Below are positions 49,760 through 57,855 of a stretch of DNA of 64,000 bases, one piece after another (within the stretch, counting starts at the first letter, position 1; each line of letters opens with the position of its first letter). The notes beneath the pieces are model-generated. The model was not told the origin of the DNA, made no database searches, and saw only the letters and a list, made by a program, of their open reading frames with translations. The translations under genes and the position numbers were made by a program. This DNA is from Patulibacter minatonensis DSM 18081 (GTDB lineage Bacteria; Actinomycetota; Thermoleophilia; Solirubrobacterales; Solirubrobacteraceae): the NCBI RefSeq assembly GCF_000519325.1, contig NZ_KI912613.1, forward strand, positions 2,461,029-2,525,028. The letters run 5' to 3'.

Positions 49760-50923
49760 ATGCGCTCCCGAATCACCGCATCCGTGCTGGCGACGACCGC
49801 GGTCGTCTCCCTGACGGCCTGCGGGTCGTCCTCGGCGGACACCGACACGACCACGTCGGGCGACGCCGGGTCGCCCACGGCCCAGGTCACCACCGCCGAT
49901 CCGGCGGTGACCGGCACGTCCTCGACGGGCGGTGCCGCGACGACGCGCGCGGCGGCGAGCGGTCCGCGCACGATCGCGACCGGGCTGAACACGCCCTGGA
50001 GCGTCGTCTTCCTCCCGAACGGCGACGCCCTCGTGTCGGAGCGCGGCGGCGTGATCAAGCGGATCCGCAAGGGCGCGAAGAAGGCCACGACGGTCGCCCG
50101 GGTCCCCGGCGTGGTCGAGGAGGGCGAGGGCGGGCTGCTCGGCCTCGCGGCGTCGCCGACGTACGCGAAGGACAAGCTCGTCTACGCGTACTTCACGTCG
50201 CGATCCGACAACCGCATCGTGCGCTTCCCGGTGACGGCGAACACCCGGTCGATCCGCCCGAGGACGGTCCTCACCGGCCTCGCGAAGGCCCAGATCCACA
50301 ACGGCGGCCGGATCGCGTTCGGGCCCGACGGCAAGCTCTACGCGGGCGTCGGCGACACCGGGAACACCGCGCTGGCCCAGGACCGGACGAAGCAGAACGG
50401 CAAGATCCTGCGGATGAACCCGAGCGGGTCGGTGCCGAAGGACAACCCGTTCGCCGGCTCCCGCGTGTTCTCGCTCGGGCACCGGAACGTGCAGGGCCTG
50501 GCGTTCGACTCCGCGGGGCGCCTGTGGGCCAGCGAGTTCGGGCAGAACACCACCGACGAGGTCAACCTCGTCGAGAAGGGCAGGAACTACGGCTGGCCCA
50601 CGGTCGAGGGCAGGGGCGATACGCAGGACGGGAAGTTCACGAACCCGCAGGTGACGTGGTCGACCGACGAGGCCTCGCCGAGCGGCGTCGCGATCGTCAA
50701 GGGGCACCTCTACGTGGCGGCGCTGGGCGGCGAGCGCCTGTGGGACGTCCCGCTGAAGGGCGCGAAGGCCGGCACCCCGCGGGCCCTCTACGCGGGACGC
50801 TTCGGGCGGATCCGCGCCGTGACCGCGGCGCCGGACGGCTCGCTCTGGTTCGGGACGTCCAACCGCGACGGGCGCGGCACCGTGAGGCAGGGCGACGACC
50901 GGATCCTGCGGATCACGCGGTAG
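49760..50923 (+). CDS. Secreted PQQ-type sugar dehydrogenase-like lipoprotein
   Basis: The 387-residue product has a lipoprotein signal (TTAVVSLTACGSSSADTD, Cys at about residue 19), a Thr/Ser/Ala-rich linker (about 25-70) and a six-bladed beta-propeller of the soluble aldose dehydrogenase (Asd/YliI, GSDH) family: LNTPWSVVFLPNGDALVSER, EGGLLGLAASPTYAKDKLV, IHNGGRIAFGPDGKLYAGVG, FSLGHRNVQGLAFDSAGRLW, NYGWPTVEGRGD. The GHRNVQG segment carries the conserved PQQ/substrate His-Arg. It probably oxidises an aldose at the cell surface; whether PQQ is made by this organism is unknown. Confidence 0.86.
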   Translation: MRSRITASVLATTAVVSLTACGSSSADTDTTTSGDAGSPTAQVTTADPAVTGTSSTGGAATTRAAASGPRTIATGLNTPWSVVFLPNGDALVSERGGVIKRIRKGAKKATTVARVPGVVEEGEGGLLGLAASPTYAKDKLVYAYFTSRSDNRIVRFPVTANTRSIRPRTVLTGLAKAQIHNGGRIAFGPDGKLYAGVGDTGNTALAQDRTKQNGKILRMNPSGSVPKDNPFAGSRVFSLGHRNVQGLAFDSAGRLWASEFGQNTTDEVNLVEKGRNYGWPTVEGRGDTQDGKFTNPQVTWSTDEASPSGVAIVKGHLYVAALGGERLWDVPLKGAKAGTPRALYAGRFGRIRAVTAAPDGSLWFGTSNRDGRGTVRQGDDRILRITR

Positions 50924-51043
50924 CCCGGTCGCCGGTCCGGCGGTCGCCCACCGCGGCGGCCCGGGCGCGCGGAACCGTCGCGACCGGGGCGGCGGACCCC
51001 GGCGGCGGGAACGCCGGCCGCCACCGCGGCCCCGGCGGGGCGC

Positions 51044-52318
51044 TCAGGCGAAGAGCGTCCGGCCGATCCAGCCGGAGCGCTCGCCGGTCCGACCCGTCCC
51101 GGGCGGCACGAAGAAGTAGCCGCCCCCGACCGGGCTGACGTAGTCGGTCATCGGCTCGTCGTTCAGGCGCTCCTGGATCCGCGCGAACTGCCGCGCCGGG
51201 TCCTGGTTGTACGCGACGAAGAGGAGACCCTGGTCGAGCGTGCCCGCGCGGTCGAATCCGCGGTCGTAGTTGTAGGCGCGACGGAGGATCCGCTGGTCAT
51301 CCGTCGCGGCGGTCCGCGGGTTCGCCAGACGGATGTGGGCGTCCGACGGGATCCGGGCGCCCTTCGGGTCGGCGTCGAGGCGGGGATCCTGGAACTCGTC
51401 GGTCCCGCCGAGCGGCGCGCCGGTGTCCCGGTGCCGCCCGATCATGTTCTCCTGCTCGCGCAGGCCGACGCGGTCCCAGAACTCGACCTGCATCCGGATC
51501 TGGCGGACGACGAGGTAGGTCCCGCCGGCCGCCCAGGCGGGCTCACCGGCCTTCGACCACACGAGGCGGTCCATGAGCGCGGCGTCCGCGGGGTCGGGGT
51601 TGCTCGTACCGTCGCGGAAGCCGAAGAGGTTGCGGGACGAGCTCTTCCTCGTCGGCCCCCGGGAGGCCCCCTGGAAGCCGTCGACCGTCCACCGCAGCTC
51701 GAGCGCGCCGCGGACGGTGCGCATGAGCTCGCGCATCGCGTGCGTGACGGTGTCGCGGTGCGCCGCGGCGATCTGGACGAGGACGTCGCCGTGGGTCTGG
51801 TCGGCGACGAGGTCGTCGTCGACGGCGAAGCGGGGCATCGGCGTCAGGTGCGCGGGCCGCTGCTTCGCGAGGCCGTAGCGGTCGTCGAAGAGGGACGCCC
51901 CGAAGCCGATCGTGACGGTCAGGCCGTCCGGGGCGATCGTGCCGCCGAGGACGCCGGAGTCCAGCGGCGGCGCGTCGGGGTCCAGCGGGGAGGTCGCGCC
52001 GCCGGCGGTCAGCACCCGCGCCCGGTACGAGAGCGCCTGGAGCGCGGAGGCGAGCGCTCCGGCGTCGGGCGCCGTCGCGTCGAACGCCGCGAAGCGGGCG
52101 TGGGCGGAGGCCGGGCGCAGCACGCCGGCCTGGTGCGGGCCGTCGAAGGGGACGGCACCGGCGAGGCCGTCGGACGGGGCGTTCGCCGCGGCGGCCGCGG
52201 TGGGGTCGTCGGTCCCCGCGGCGCCTGCTGCCGCCGCGGCGGCCGCGGCCCCGGCGCCTGCTGCCCCGAGGGTCAGGGCGGAGCGCGAGAGGAACTGACG
52301 CCGGTCCAGGGGGCTCAT
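51044..52318 (-). CDS. efeB: Tat-exported Dyp-type peroxidase, EfeB
   Basis: EfeB is a haem peroxidase of the ferrous-iron uptake system EfeUOB. The 424-residue precursor has a twin-arginine signal (DRRQFLSRSALTLGAAGAG, R-R-x-F-L) followed by a low-complexity Ala/Thr region. The peroxidase domain contains LFGFRDGTSNPDPADAALMD with the catalytic Asp of the G-x-x-D-G motif, and DAHIRLANPRTAATDDQRIL with the proximal haem His. It lies 31 bases after efeO on the same strand. No EfeU permease gene is nearby. Confidence 0.9.
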   Translation of the reverse strand: MSPLDRRQFLSRSALTLGAAGAGAAAAAAAAGAAGTDDPTAAAAANAPSDGLAGAVPFDGPHQAGVLRPASAHARFAAFDATAPDAGALASALQALSYRARVLTAGGATSPLDPDAPPLDSGVLGGTIAPDGLTVTIGFGASLFDDRYGLAKQRPAHLTPMPRFAVDDDLVADQTHGDVLVQIAAAHRDTVTHAMRELMRTVRGALELRWTVDGFQGASRGPTRKSSSRNLFGFRDGTSNPDPADAALMDRLVWSKAGEPAWAAGGTYLVVRQIRMQVEFWDRVGLREQENMIGRHRDTGAPLGGTDEFQDPRLDADPKGARIPSDAHIRLANPRTAATDDQRILRRAYNYDRGFDRAGTLDQGLLFVAYNQDPARQFARIQERLNDEPMTDYVSPVGGGYFFVPPGTGRTGERSGWIGRTLFA

Positions 52319-52349
52319 CGCGCGGGACTCCGGTGGTCGGTCGGGCGGC

Positions 52350-53393
52350 TCATCGGCTCGGCAGCTTCGGGATCGGGGGCGGATCGGTCGTCTCGAGGGA
52401 TCCTGGGAGGGTCTGGAGCCGCTCGAGCGCCCAGCTGGTGCTCGCGTTCAGGGCGTTCCGCTCGGACGGCCGGAGCGCGTCGGTCGTCGGGTCGACGCCG
52501 TGGTGCGCGGCCCGGATCGACCGCAGCGTGCCGCGCAGCCGGTCGAGCCCCGCCTGCGACGTGACCTCGGACTGCTGGCCCTTGAGCAGCGGGTGCAGGG
52601 CGGTCAGGACGGCCTGGGTGGCGTCCAGGCCCCCGGCGGTCGCCAGGACGCCCTCGTGGCTCCACGGCACGTGGCGGCCGCTCAGGAAGTCGCGCTGCGC
52701 GTCCTCGACGATCTCGTGGGCGCGCGTCGCGAAGTCCAGCGCGGTGATCTCGGTCCGCGGCACGACGCGGCGCAGCCGCCGGACGTCGGCGGTCAGGCGC
52801 GTCGCGACCGGGATCAGCGACCGCACGGGCTCGTGGCCCCACAGCCCGAGCTCGAGGCGGTGCAGCCCGGTGAAGTGGCGGTCGCGGGTGCCGTGCGGGA
52901 GGCCGCCGGCGAGCCCGTCGATCGCCCCGTCGACCTCGCCGAACGCGCCGTAGACCGCGCCGAGCCGCTGGTAGCGCTCGAAGGCGGCGCGCCACGCGGT
53001 CCTCGAGCGCTCCCGGTCGCCGGACGCGACGGCGCGGCGCAGCGTCGCGGCCTCGGGGATCAGCCGGTCGACCTCGGCGGCGGCGTAGCGCCGGTAACGG
53101 GCGATCGGACCGCGGAAGTCGGCCTCGCGGAACGGGATCGCCTCGTTCAGCACCGGCGCGTCCGGGTCGCCGCCGTCGCCGTTCTCGCGGGAGCCGATCG
53201 ACTCCGAACGGCCGGCGCGCCCGGGGAGCGCGGCGGGGTGCGGGACGGTGCGTCCGGGCACGGCCGCGCGACGCTCCGGGTGGTCCGCTGGACCCCCGCC
53301 GACGCCGAGCGCCGTGAACAGCACGAGGCCCACGACGACGGCGATCAGGAGCACCGCGCCGAGCAGCGCGCCGCGGGAGAGACGGTCCAGCAC
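52350..53393 (-). CDS. efeO: EfeO, M75-domain periplasmic iron-uptake protein
   Basis: EfeO binds iron in the periplasm or at the cell surface for the EfeUOB importer. The 347-residue protein starts with a membrane anchor (LSRGALLGAVLLIAVVVGLV, about residues 5-24) instead of a cleaved signal, then a Pro/Arg/Gly linker and an M75 (imelysin-like) domain: AYEDDA-like repeats of helices with the H-x-x-E metal site in HFTGLHRLELGLW, plus AHEIVEDAQRDFLSGRHVPW and GGLDATQAVLTALHPLLKG. The N-terminal cupredoxin domain of E. coli EfeO is absent. GTG at 53393 is supported by TACGGT seven bases upstream. Confidence 0.85.
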   Translation of the reverse strand: MLDRLSRGALLGAVLLIAVVVGLVLFTALGVGGGPADHPERRAAVPGRTVPHPAALPGRAGRSESIGSRENGDGGDPDAPVLNEAIPFREADFRGPIARYRRYAAAEVDRLIPEAATLRRAVASGDRERSRTAWRAAFERYQRLGAVYGAFGEVDGAIDGLAGGLPHGTRDRHFTGLHRLELGLWGHEPVRSLIPVATRLTADVRRLRRVVPRTEITALDFATRAHEIVEDAQRDFLSGRHVPWSHEGVLATAGGLDATQAVLTALHPLLKGQQSEVTSQAGLDRLRGTLRSIRAAHHGVDPTTDALRPSERNALNASTSWALERLQTLPGSLETTDPPPIPKLPSR

Positions 53394-53400
53394 GGGCCGG

Positions 53401-53406
53401 ACCGTA
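53401..53406 (-). promoter_or_regulatory. -10 box of a leaderless-type promoter (efeO)
   Basis: TACGGT on the minus strand ends seven bases before the GTG at 53393. Confidence 0.5.
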
Positions 53407-53578
53407 CGAGCCGCCCGACCGGTGCCGGTTGCGGCGGTGTGAACGCGCTGCGGGCGTGGCGCGCTGCCGCTGGAAACGTGGATCCCTCGGTCGTAGCTGG
53501 CGTTTCGGCGCTCCCGACGTTGCGTGGTACACAGGATCGACACCGGGGGTCCGGGGGCCGCGAGGAGCATGCCCGCCG

Positions 53579-55657
53579 ATGCGCAAGCCCCAGATCCTCG
53601 GTGCCGCCGGCGCCGGACTCCTCGCCTCAGCGGCCATCGCCGCCGGCGTCGGGTTCGCCGGTGCCGCCGGTCCCTCTCCCTCACCGTCCTCCTCGGCCCC
53701 GACCACGACGCCCATCAAGCACGTCGTGGTCCTGTTCCAGGAGAACATCTCGTTCGACCACTACTTCGGCACGTACCCTCACGCGGCCAACGCAGCGGGC
53801 GAGACACCATTCAACGCCGCACCGGGAACCCCCTCGGTCAACGGCCTGACCCAGAACCTCCTCGACAACAACCCCAACAGCGCGAACCCCAAGCGGCTGG
53901 CGCCGTCCGACGTCGTCCCGACCATCGGCTGCGACAACAACCACGGCTACTCCGCCGAGCAGAAGGCGTTCAACGGCGGCCTCATGGACCGCTTCGTCGA
54001 GAACACGACCGGCTCCGGGACGTGCGCCGGGTCCGAGGTCCTCAACTACTTCGACGGCAACACGGTGACGGGCTACTGGAACTACGCCCAGCACTTCGCC
54101 ATGAGCGACAACTCGTACGGCACCGGGTTCGGGCCGTCGACGCCCGGCGCGATCGAGCTGGTCTCCGGCAACACGGCCACGGCGGTCGACGACGCCGGCA
54201 ACCCGCTGCCGACGCAGGCCGGCAACACGGACAACGGCACGGTCTACGCGAACGCCAACCCGTATCCCGACTACGACGGCTGCACGCCGGCGAGCGGCTT
54301 CTACGCGCTGGGTGCCAGCACGAAGAGCGACGCGACGAACCCGAGCCGCAACATCGGCGACCTCCTGAACACGTCGAAGGTCAGCTGGGGCTGGTTCGAG
54401 GGCGGCTTCACGCCGACCTCGCGCGCCGCGCCGGACGCGACGTTCCCGCACGGCCGCCCGACCTGCGGCTCCGCGCACCAGAACGTGTCGGGCGCCAACC
54501 AGGTCGACTACGACGCGCACCACAACCCGTTCGCGTACTACAAGTCGACGGCGAACCCCGAGCACCTGCCGCCCGCGTCCGGCGAGAAGATCGGCGACAA
54601 CGGTCAGGCCAACCACCAGTACGACACCAGCGACTTCGACACGGCCGTCACCACCGGTCAGCTGCCGTCGGTCTCGTTCGTGAAGGCCCCGCACTACCAG
54701 GACGGCCACGCCGGCTACTCCGACCCGCTCGACGAGCAGCGCTACATCGCGCAGAAGGTCAACGAGATCGAGGCCGGGCCCGACTGGGACAGCACCGCGA
54801 TCGTCATCGCGTACGACGACTCCGACGGCTGGTACGACCACCAGGCGCCGCCGATCGTCCGCAGCTCGACGTCGGCCGAGGACTTCCTCAACGGCGCCGG
54901 CCAGTGCGGCACCACCCGCACCGGCGGGCAGGTCACGCAGGCCAACGACCGCTGCGGCTTCGGCCCGCGGCTGCCGCTGATCGTGATCTCGCCGTACGCG
55001 AAGCAGAACTTCGTGGACCACTCGATCACCGACCAGACGTCGGTCCTGAAGTTCATCGAGGACAACTGGTCGCTCGGCCGCATCGGCGGCGGCTCCGTCG
55101 ACGTCAAGGCGAACCCGATCACGAACATGTTCGACTTCTCGCCGGCCGCCCAGCGCGCCCCGGCCGTGAAGCTCGACCCCGACACCGGTCAGGTCGTCGG
55201 TGATCCCGCGCCCCCGGCGACGGTGACCGGTCCGGCGGGTCCCGCAGGTCCGGCGGGCCCGGCCGGCACCAACGGCACGAACGGCGCGCCCGGTCCGCAG
55301 GGACCGGCCGGACCGACCGGCGCCACGGGGGCGCCCGGGAAGACCGGCGCGACGGGCAAGACCGGGAAGACCGGCTCCGTCGGGAAGATCACGTGCACCG
55401 GGAAGCTCCACGGGCGCACGAAGGTCGTCGTGACCTGCAGGACGACGAACAAGGCGGGCAGCCGGACCGCCGTCCGTCTGCGCCTGACCCGCGGCGGGCA
55501 CCAGCTCGCGACGAGCCGCGCCGAGCTGCGGGGCCGCGTCGCGACGGTGACGCTGTCGTCGAAGAAGGCGCTGCCGCGAGGCCGCTACGGCCTGGGGATC
55601 GCGGTCTCCCAGATCGGCGTCCGCGCGACGGCCGCGAAGGGCACGCTGAGGTTCTAG
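53579..55657 (+). CDS. Secreted phospholipase C / phosphoesterase with collagen-like stalk
   Basis: The 692-residue precursor has a signal peptide (GAAGAGLLASAAIAAGVGFA, about residues 8-27) and an alkaline-phosphatase-fold phosphoesterase domain as in bacterial phospholipase C and AcpA: IKHVVVLFQENISFDHYFGT (metal-binding E-N-x-S-F-D-H-Y), YDDSDGWYDHQAPP and PLIVISPYAKQNFVDHSITD. From about residue 551 seventeen G-X-Y triplets follow (GPAGPAGPAGPAGTNGTNGA onward), then a beta-rich C-terminal domain (KITCTGKLHGRTKVVVTCRT) typical of cell-surface proteins of Thermoleophilia. It is probably surface-displayed. GAGGAG lies upstream; divergent from efeO. Confidence 0.86.
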   Translation: MRKPQILGAAGAGLLASAAIAAGVGFAGAAGPSPSPSSSAPTTTPIKHVVVLFQENISFDHYFGTYPHAANAAGETPFNAAPGTPSVNGLTQNLLDNNPNSANPKRLAPSDVVPTIGCDNNHGYSAEQKAFNGGLMDRFVENTTGSGTCAGSEVLNYFDGNTVTGYWNYAQHFAMSDNSYGTGFGPSTPGAIELVSGNTATAVDDAGNPLPTQAGNTDNGTVYANANPYPDYDGCTPASGFYALGASTKSDATNPSRNIGDLLNTSKVSWGWFEGGFTPTSRAAPDATFPHGRPTCGSAHQNVSGANQVDYDAHHNPFAYYKSTANPEHLPPASGEKIGDNGQANHQYDTSDFDTAVTTGQLPSVSFVKAPHYQDGHAGYSDPLDEQRYIAQKVNEIEAGPDWDSTAIVIAYDDSDGWYDHQAPPIVRSSTSAEDFLNGAGQCGTTRTGGQVTQANDRCGFGPRLPLIVISPYAKQNFVDHSITDQTSVLKFIEDNWSLGRIGGGSVDVKANPITNMFDFSPAAQRAPAVKLDPDTGQVVGDPAPPATVTGPAGPAGPAGPAGTNGTNGAPGPQGPAGPTGATGAPGKTGATGKTGKTGSVGKITCTGKLHGRTKVVVTCRTTNKAGSRTAVRLRLTRGGHQLATSRAELRGRVATVTLSSKKALPRGRYGLGIAVSQIGVRATAAKGTLRF

Positions 55658-55701
55658 GCCGGAACGCGGGGCCCTGCGCCCCGCGATGGTGATCAGGACG
55701 A

Positions 55702-55730
55702 CCGGCGCCCGCGAATTCCGCGGGCGCCGG
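55702..55730. terminator. 12-bp stem hairpin between convergent genes
   Basis: Positions 55702-55713 and 55719-55730 pair perfectly around AATTC, between the phospholipase stop and the DHFR-like gene end. Confidence 0.7.
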
Positions 55731-55739
55731 CCGTCGTCG

Positions 55740-56303
55740 TCAGCGGACGACGTCGAAGATCTGCTTCTGGACGTCGTTGGAGTAGACCTCGTGCTCGACG
55801 AGCTTCAGCTTCGTCGCGTCCTTGTCGGCACCGCTGAACAGGCGCTTGCCGGCGCCCAGGAGGAGCGGGAAGACGAGCAGCGTGTAGCGGTCGACGAGGC
55901 CGGCGTCCGCGAGCGACGCACCGAGCGTCGCGCTGCCGTGGACGAGGATCGGGCCGCCGTCGCCCTCCTTGAGCTTCGCGACCTCGTCGACGGAGCGCAG
56001 GATCGTGGCGGGCCAGCGCTCGTCGTCCTGCTGCAGCGTCGTCGAGACGACGTGGCGGGGAAGCTCGTTGTACCGCGCGAAGTCGTCCATCGTCGGCCAC
56101 ACCGGCGCGAACGCCTCGTAGCTCGTGCGGCCGAGGAGCAGCGACCCGGCCGTCTCCTGCTCGGCGCCCTTGACCGCGTAGGCGGCCGGGTCGAACTCGA
56201 CGTCCTTGAACGTCCAGCCCGAGTTGCGGTACTCGGGCTCGCCGCCCGGGGCCTCCATGACGCCGTCGAGGGAGACGAAGGCGGTGACGATCAGTGTGCG
56301 CAT
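55740..56303 (-). CDS. DHFR/RibD C-terminal domain-like reductase
   Basis: The 187-residue protein is of the RibD_C (dihydrofolate reductase-like) family: MRTLIVTAFVSLDGVMEAPG is the common start, ETAGSLLLGRTSYEAFAPVW binds the pteridine/NADPH region, GGPILVHGSATLGASLADAG and FPLLLGAGKRLFSG follow. True folate synthesis enzymes have other motifs, so the substrate is unknown. AGGAT precedes the ATG. Convergent with the phospholipase gene and followed upstream by the FAD oxidase gene on the same strand, 85 bases away. Confidence 0.87.
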   Translation of the reverse strand: MRTLIVTAFVSLDGVMEAPGGEPEYRNSGWTFKDVEFDPAAYAVKGAEQETAGSLLLGRTSYEAFAPVWPTMDDFARYNELPRHVVSTTLQQDDERWPATILRSVDEVAKLKEGDGGPILVHGSATLGASLADAGLVDRYTLLVFPLLLGAGKRLFSGADKDATKLKLVEHEVYSNDVQKQIFDVVR

Positions 56304-56388
56304 GAGGGGATCCTCGTTCAGGTTCGGGGGGAGTGGGGCTCGTCGTGGGTGACGAATCGAACCCCTGGACCGGGGCGACGTCCGGGAC

Positions 56389-57855
56389 TCATCGGCCGCG
56401 GCCGGATTCTTCGGCGGGGGTGGCCGCGGCCGGCGGCAGCTTGCGACCGGGGTTCATGGTCCCGCGCGGGTCCAGGGCATCCTTCACCGCGCGCTGGGCC
56501 GCGAGCACCGCGGGGTCGAGCGTCGCGGCGCCGGCGAGCTTCACGGAGCCGATGCCGTGCTCGCCACTGAGCGCGCCGCCCAGGTCGGCGGCGATCCCGA
56601 GCATCGCGTGCGCGGCGTCGCGGGCGCCGGCCAGCGCCGCCGCGTCCGACCGGTCGACGAGCACGGTCGCGTGCAGGATCCCGTCGCCGGCGTGGCCCCA
56701 CGACGTGACCGGCACGCCGTGCTCGTCGCCCAGCCGGTCGATCGCTGCGAGCGCCTCGCCGAGCCGCTCGGCGGGGACGACGACGTCCTCCGACAGCTTG
56801 CCGCCGCGCGCCGCGACGACCTGGAGCGACACCCCGTCGCGCCAGCGCCAGAGGGCGTCGACGTCGGCCCGGGCGTCGGGCCGGCGGACGACGAGGGCGT
56901 CCTCCGCCAGCGCGTCGGCGAGCGCGGCGGCCTCGAGCGCCGCGATCTCCGCCGTGCCGAGCGCCTCCGCCAGGACGGCGAACGCGGCGTCTTCGGGCAG
57001 GCCGCCGGGGAACGTCGCGGCCGCGGCGCGCAGGGCACCACCGTCGAGGAACTCCAGCGCCGTCGGGACGACGCCGCAGGCCATCGCGGCGGTGATCGCG
57101 CGGAGACCGGCGTCGCGGTCGGCGTAGACGGCGAGGACCGGCAGCGCGACCTCGGGCGCGGGCTGGAGACGCAGCGTGACCGCGGTGATCACGCCGAGCG
57201 TGCCCTCCGAGCCGCAGACGAGACCGAGGAGGTCGAGCGTCTCCACGCTCTTGCGGGCGTCGCCGCCGAGGCGCACGAGCTCGCCGCCGGGCAGGACGAC
57301 CTCCGCACCGCTGAGCCACGCGCGCGTCGACCCGTGCCGGAAGGACCGCGGCCCGCCCGCGTTGGTGGCGACGTTCCCGCCGATCCGGCACGACTCCGCC
57401 GACCCGGGGTTCGGCCCGAAGAACAGCCCGGCCTCGACGCAGCGCCGGTGGACCTCGGCGGTGATCGTCCCGGCGCCGAACGTCCCGCGCCACGCCTCGG
57501 GGACGAGCTCGGGCGGACCGGTGAGCCGGTCGGTGGCGAGCACGATCGACCCGGCGTCGGGCGTCGCACCGCCCGAGTACCCGGTGCCGCCGCCGCGGGG
57601 GACGACCGGGACGCCCTGCTCCGCGGCCCAGCGGACGACCGCGGCGGTCTGTGCGGCGTCGGCGGGGAACGCGGCGGCGAGGGCCGCGCCGCGGACGCCG
57701 CGGGTCTCGGTCGCGTCCTGCAGCAGCTCGGCGGGGACGGGCTCGCGCACGTGGCTCTCGCCGACGATCCGGGCGAGGTCGCGGGCGACGGCTGCGGCGT
57801 CGCGGGCCGTGGCCGGGTCACGACCGTCCGCTGGAGCGGGCCCGACCGCGCTCAC
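56389..57855 (-). CDS. FAD-linked oxidase, glycolate/D-lactate oxidase GlcD-like
   Basis: The 488-residue enzyme has the PCMH-type FAD domain (GVPVVPRGGGTGYSGGATPD, about residues 83-102; RIGGNVATNAGG, about 163-174; GLVCGSEGTLGVITAVTL) and the FAD-oxidase C-terminal domain (HAGDGILHATVLVDR, then LSGEHGIGSVKL, about 440-452). It probably oxidises a 2-hydroxy acid such as D-lactate, glycolate or 2-hydroxyglutarate to the keto acid. GTG start at 57855 overlaps the upstream CoA ligase stop as GTGA, so the two act in one pathway. Confidence 0.88.
   Translation of the reverse strand: MSAVGPAPADGRDPATARDAAAVARDLARIVGESHVREPVPAELLQDATETRGVRGAALAAAFPADAAQTAAVVRWAAEQGVPVVPRGGGTGYSGGATPDAGSIVLATDRLTGPPELVPEAWRGTFGAGTITAEVHRRCVEAGLFFGPNPGSAESCRIGGNVATNAGGPRSFRHGSTRAWLSGAEVVLPGGELVRLGGDARKSVETLDLLGLVCGSEGTLGVITAVTLRLQPAPEVALPVLAVYADRDAGLRAITAAMACGVVPTALEFLDGGALRAAAATFPGGLPEDAAFAVLAEALGTAEIAALEAAALADALAEDALVVRRPDARADVDALWRWRDGVSLQVVAARGGKLSEDVVVPAERLGEALAAIDRLGDEHGVPVTSWGHAGDGILHATVLVDRSDAAALAGARDAAHAMLGIAADLGGALSGEHGIGSVKLAGAATLDPAVLAAQRAVKDALDPRGTMNPGRKLPPAAATPAEESGRGR

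Noticed and set aside
47336..50707. A 1123-codon minus-strand open frame through the sugar dehydrogenase and membrane protein genes
   Set aside because: No motif except where it reads the methyltransferase region in the wrong frame; the opposite strand has signal peptide, helices and propeller motifs.
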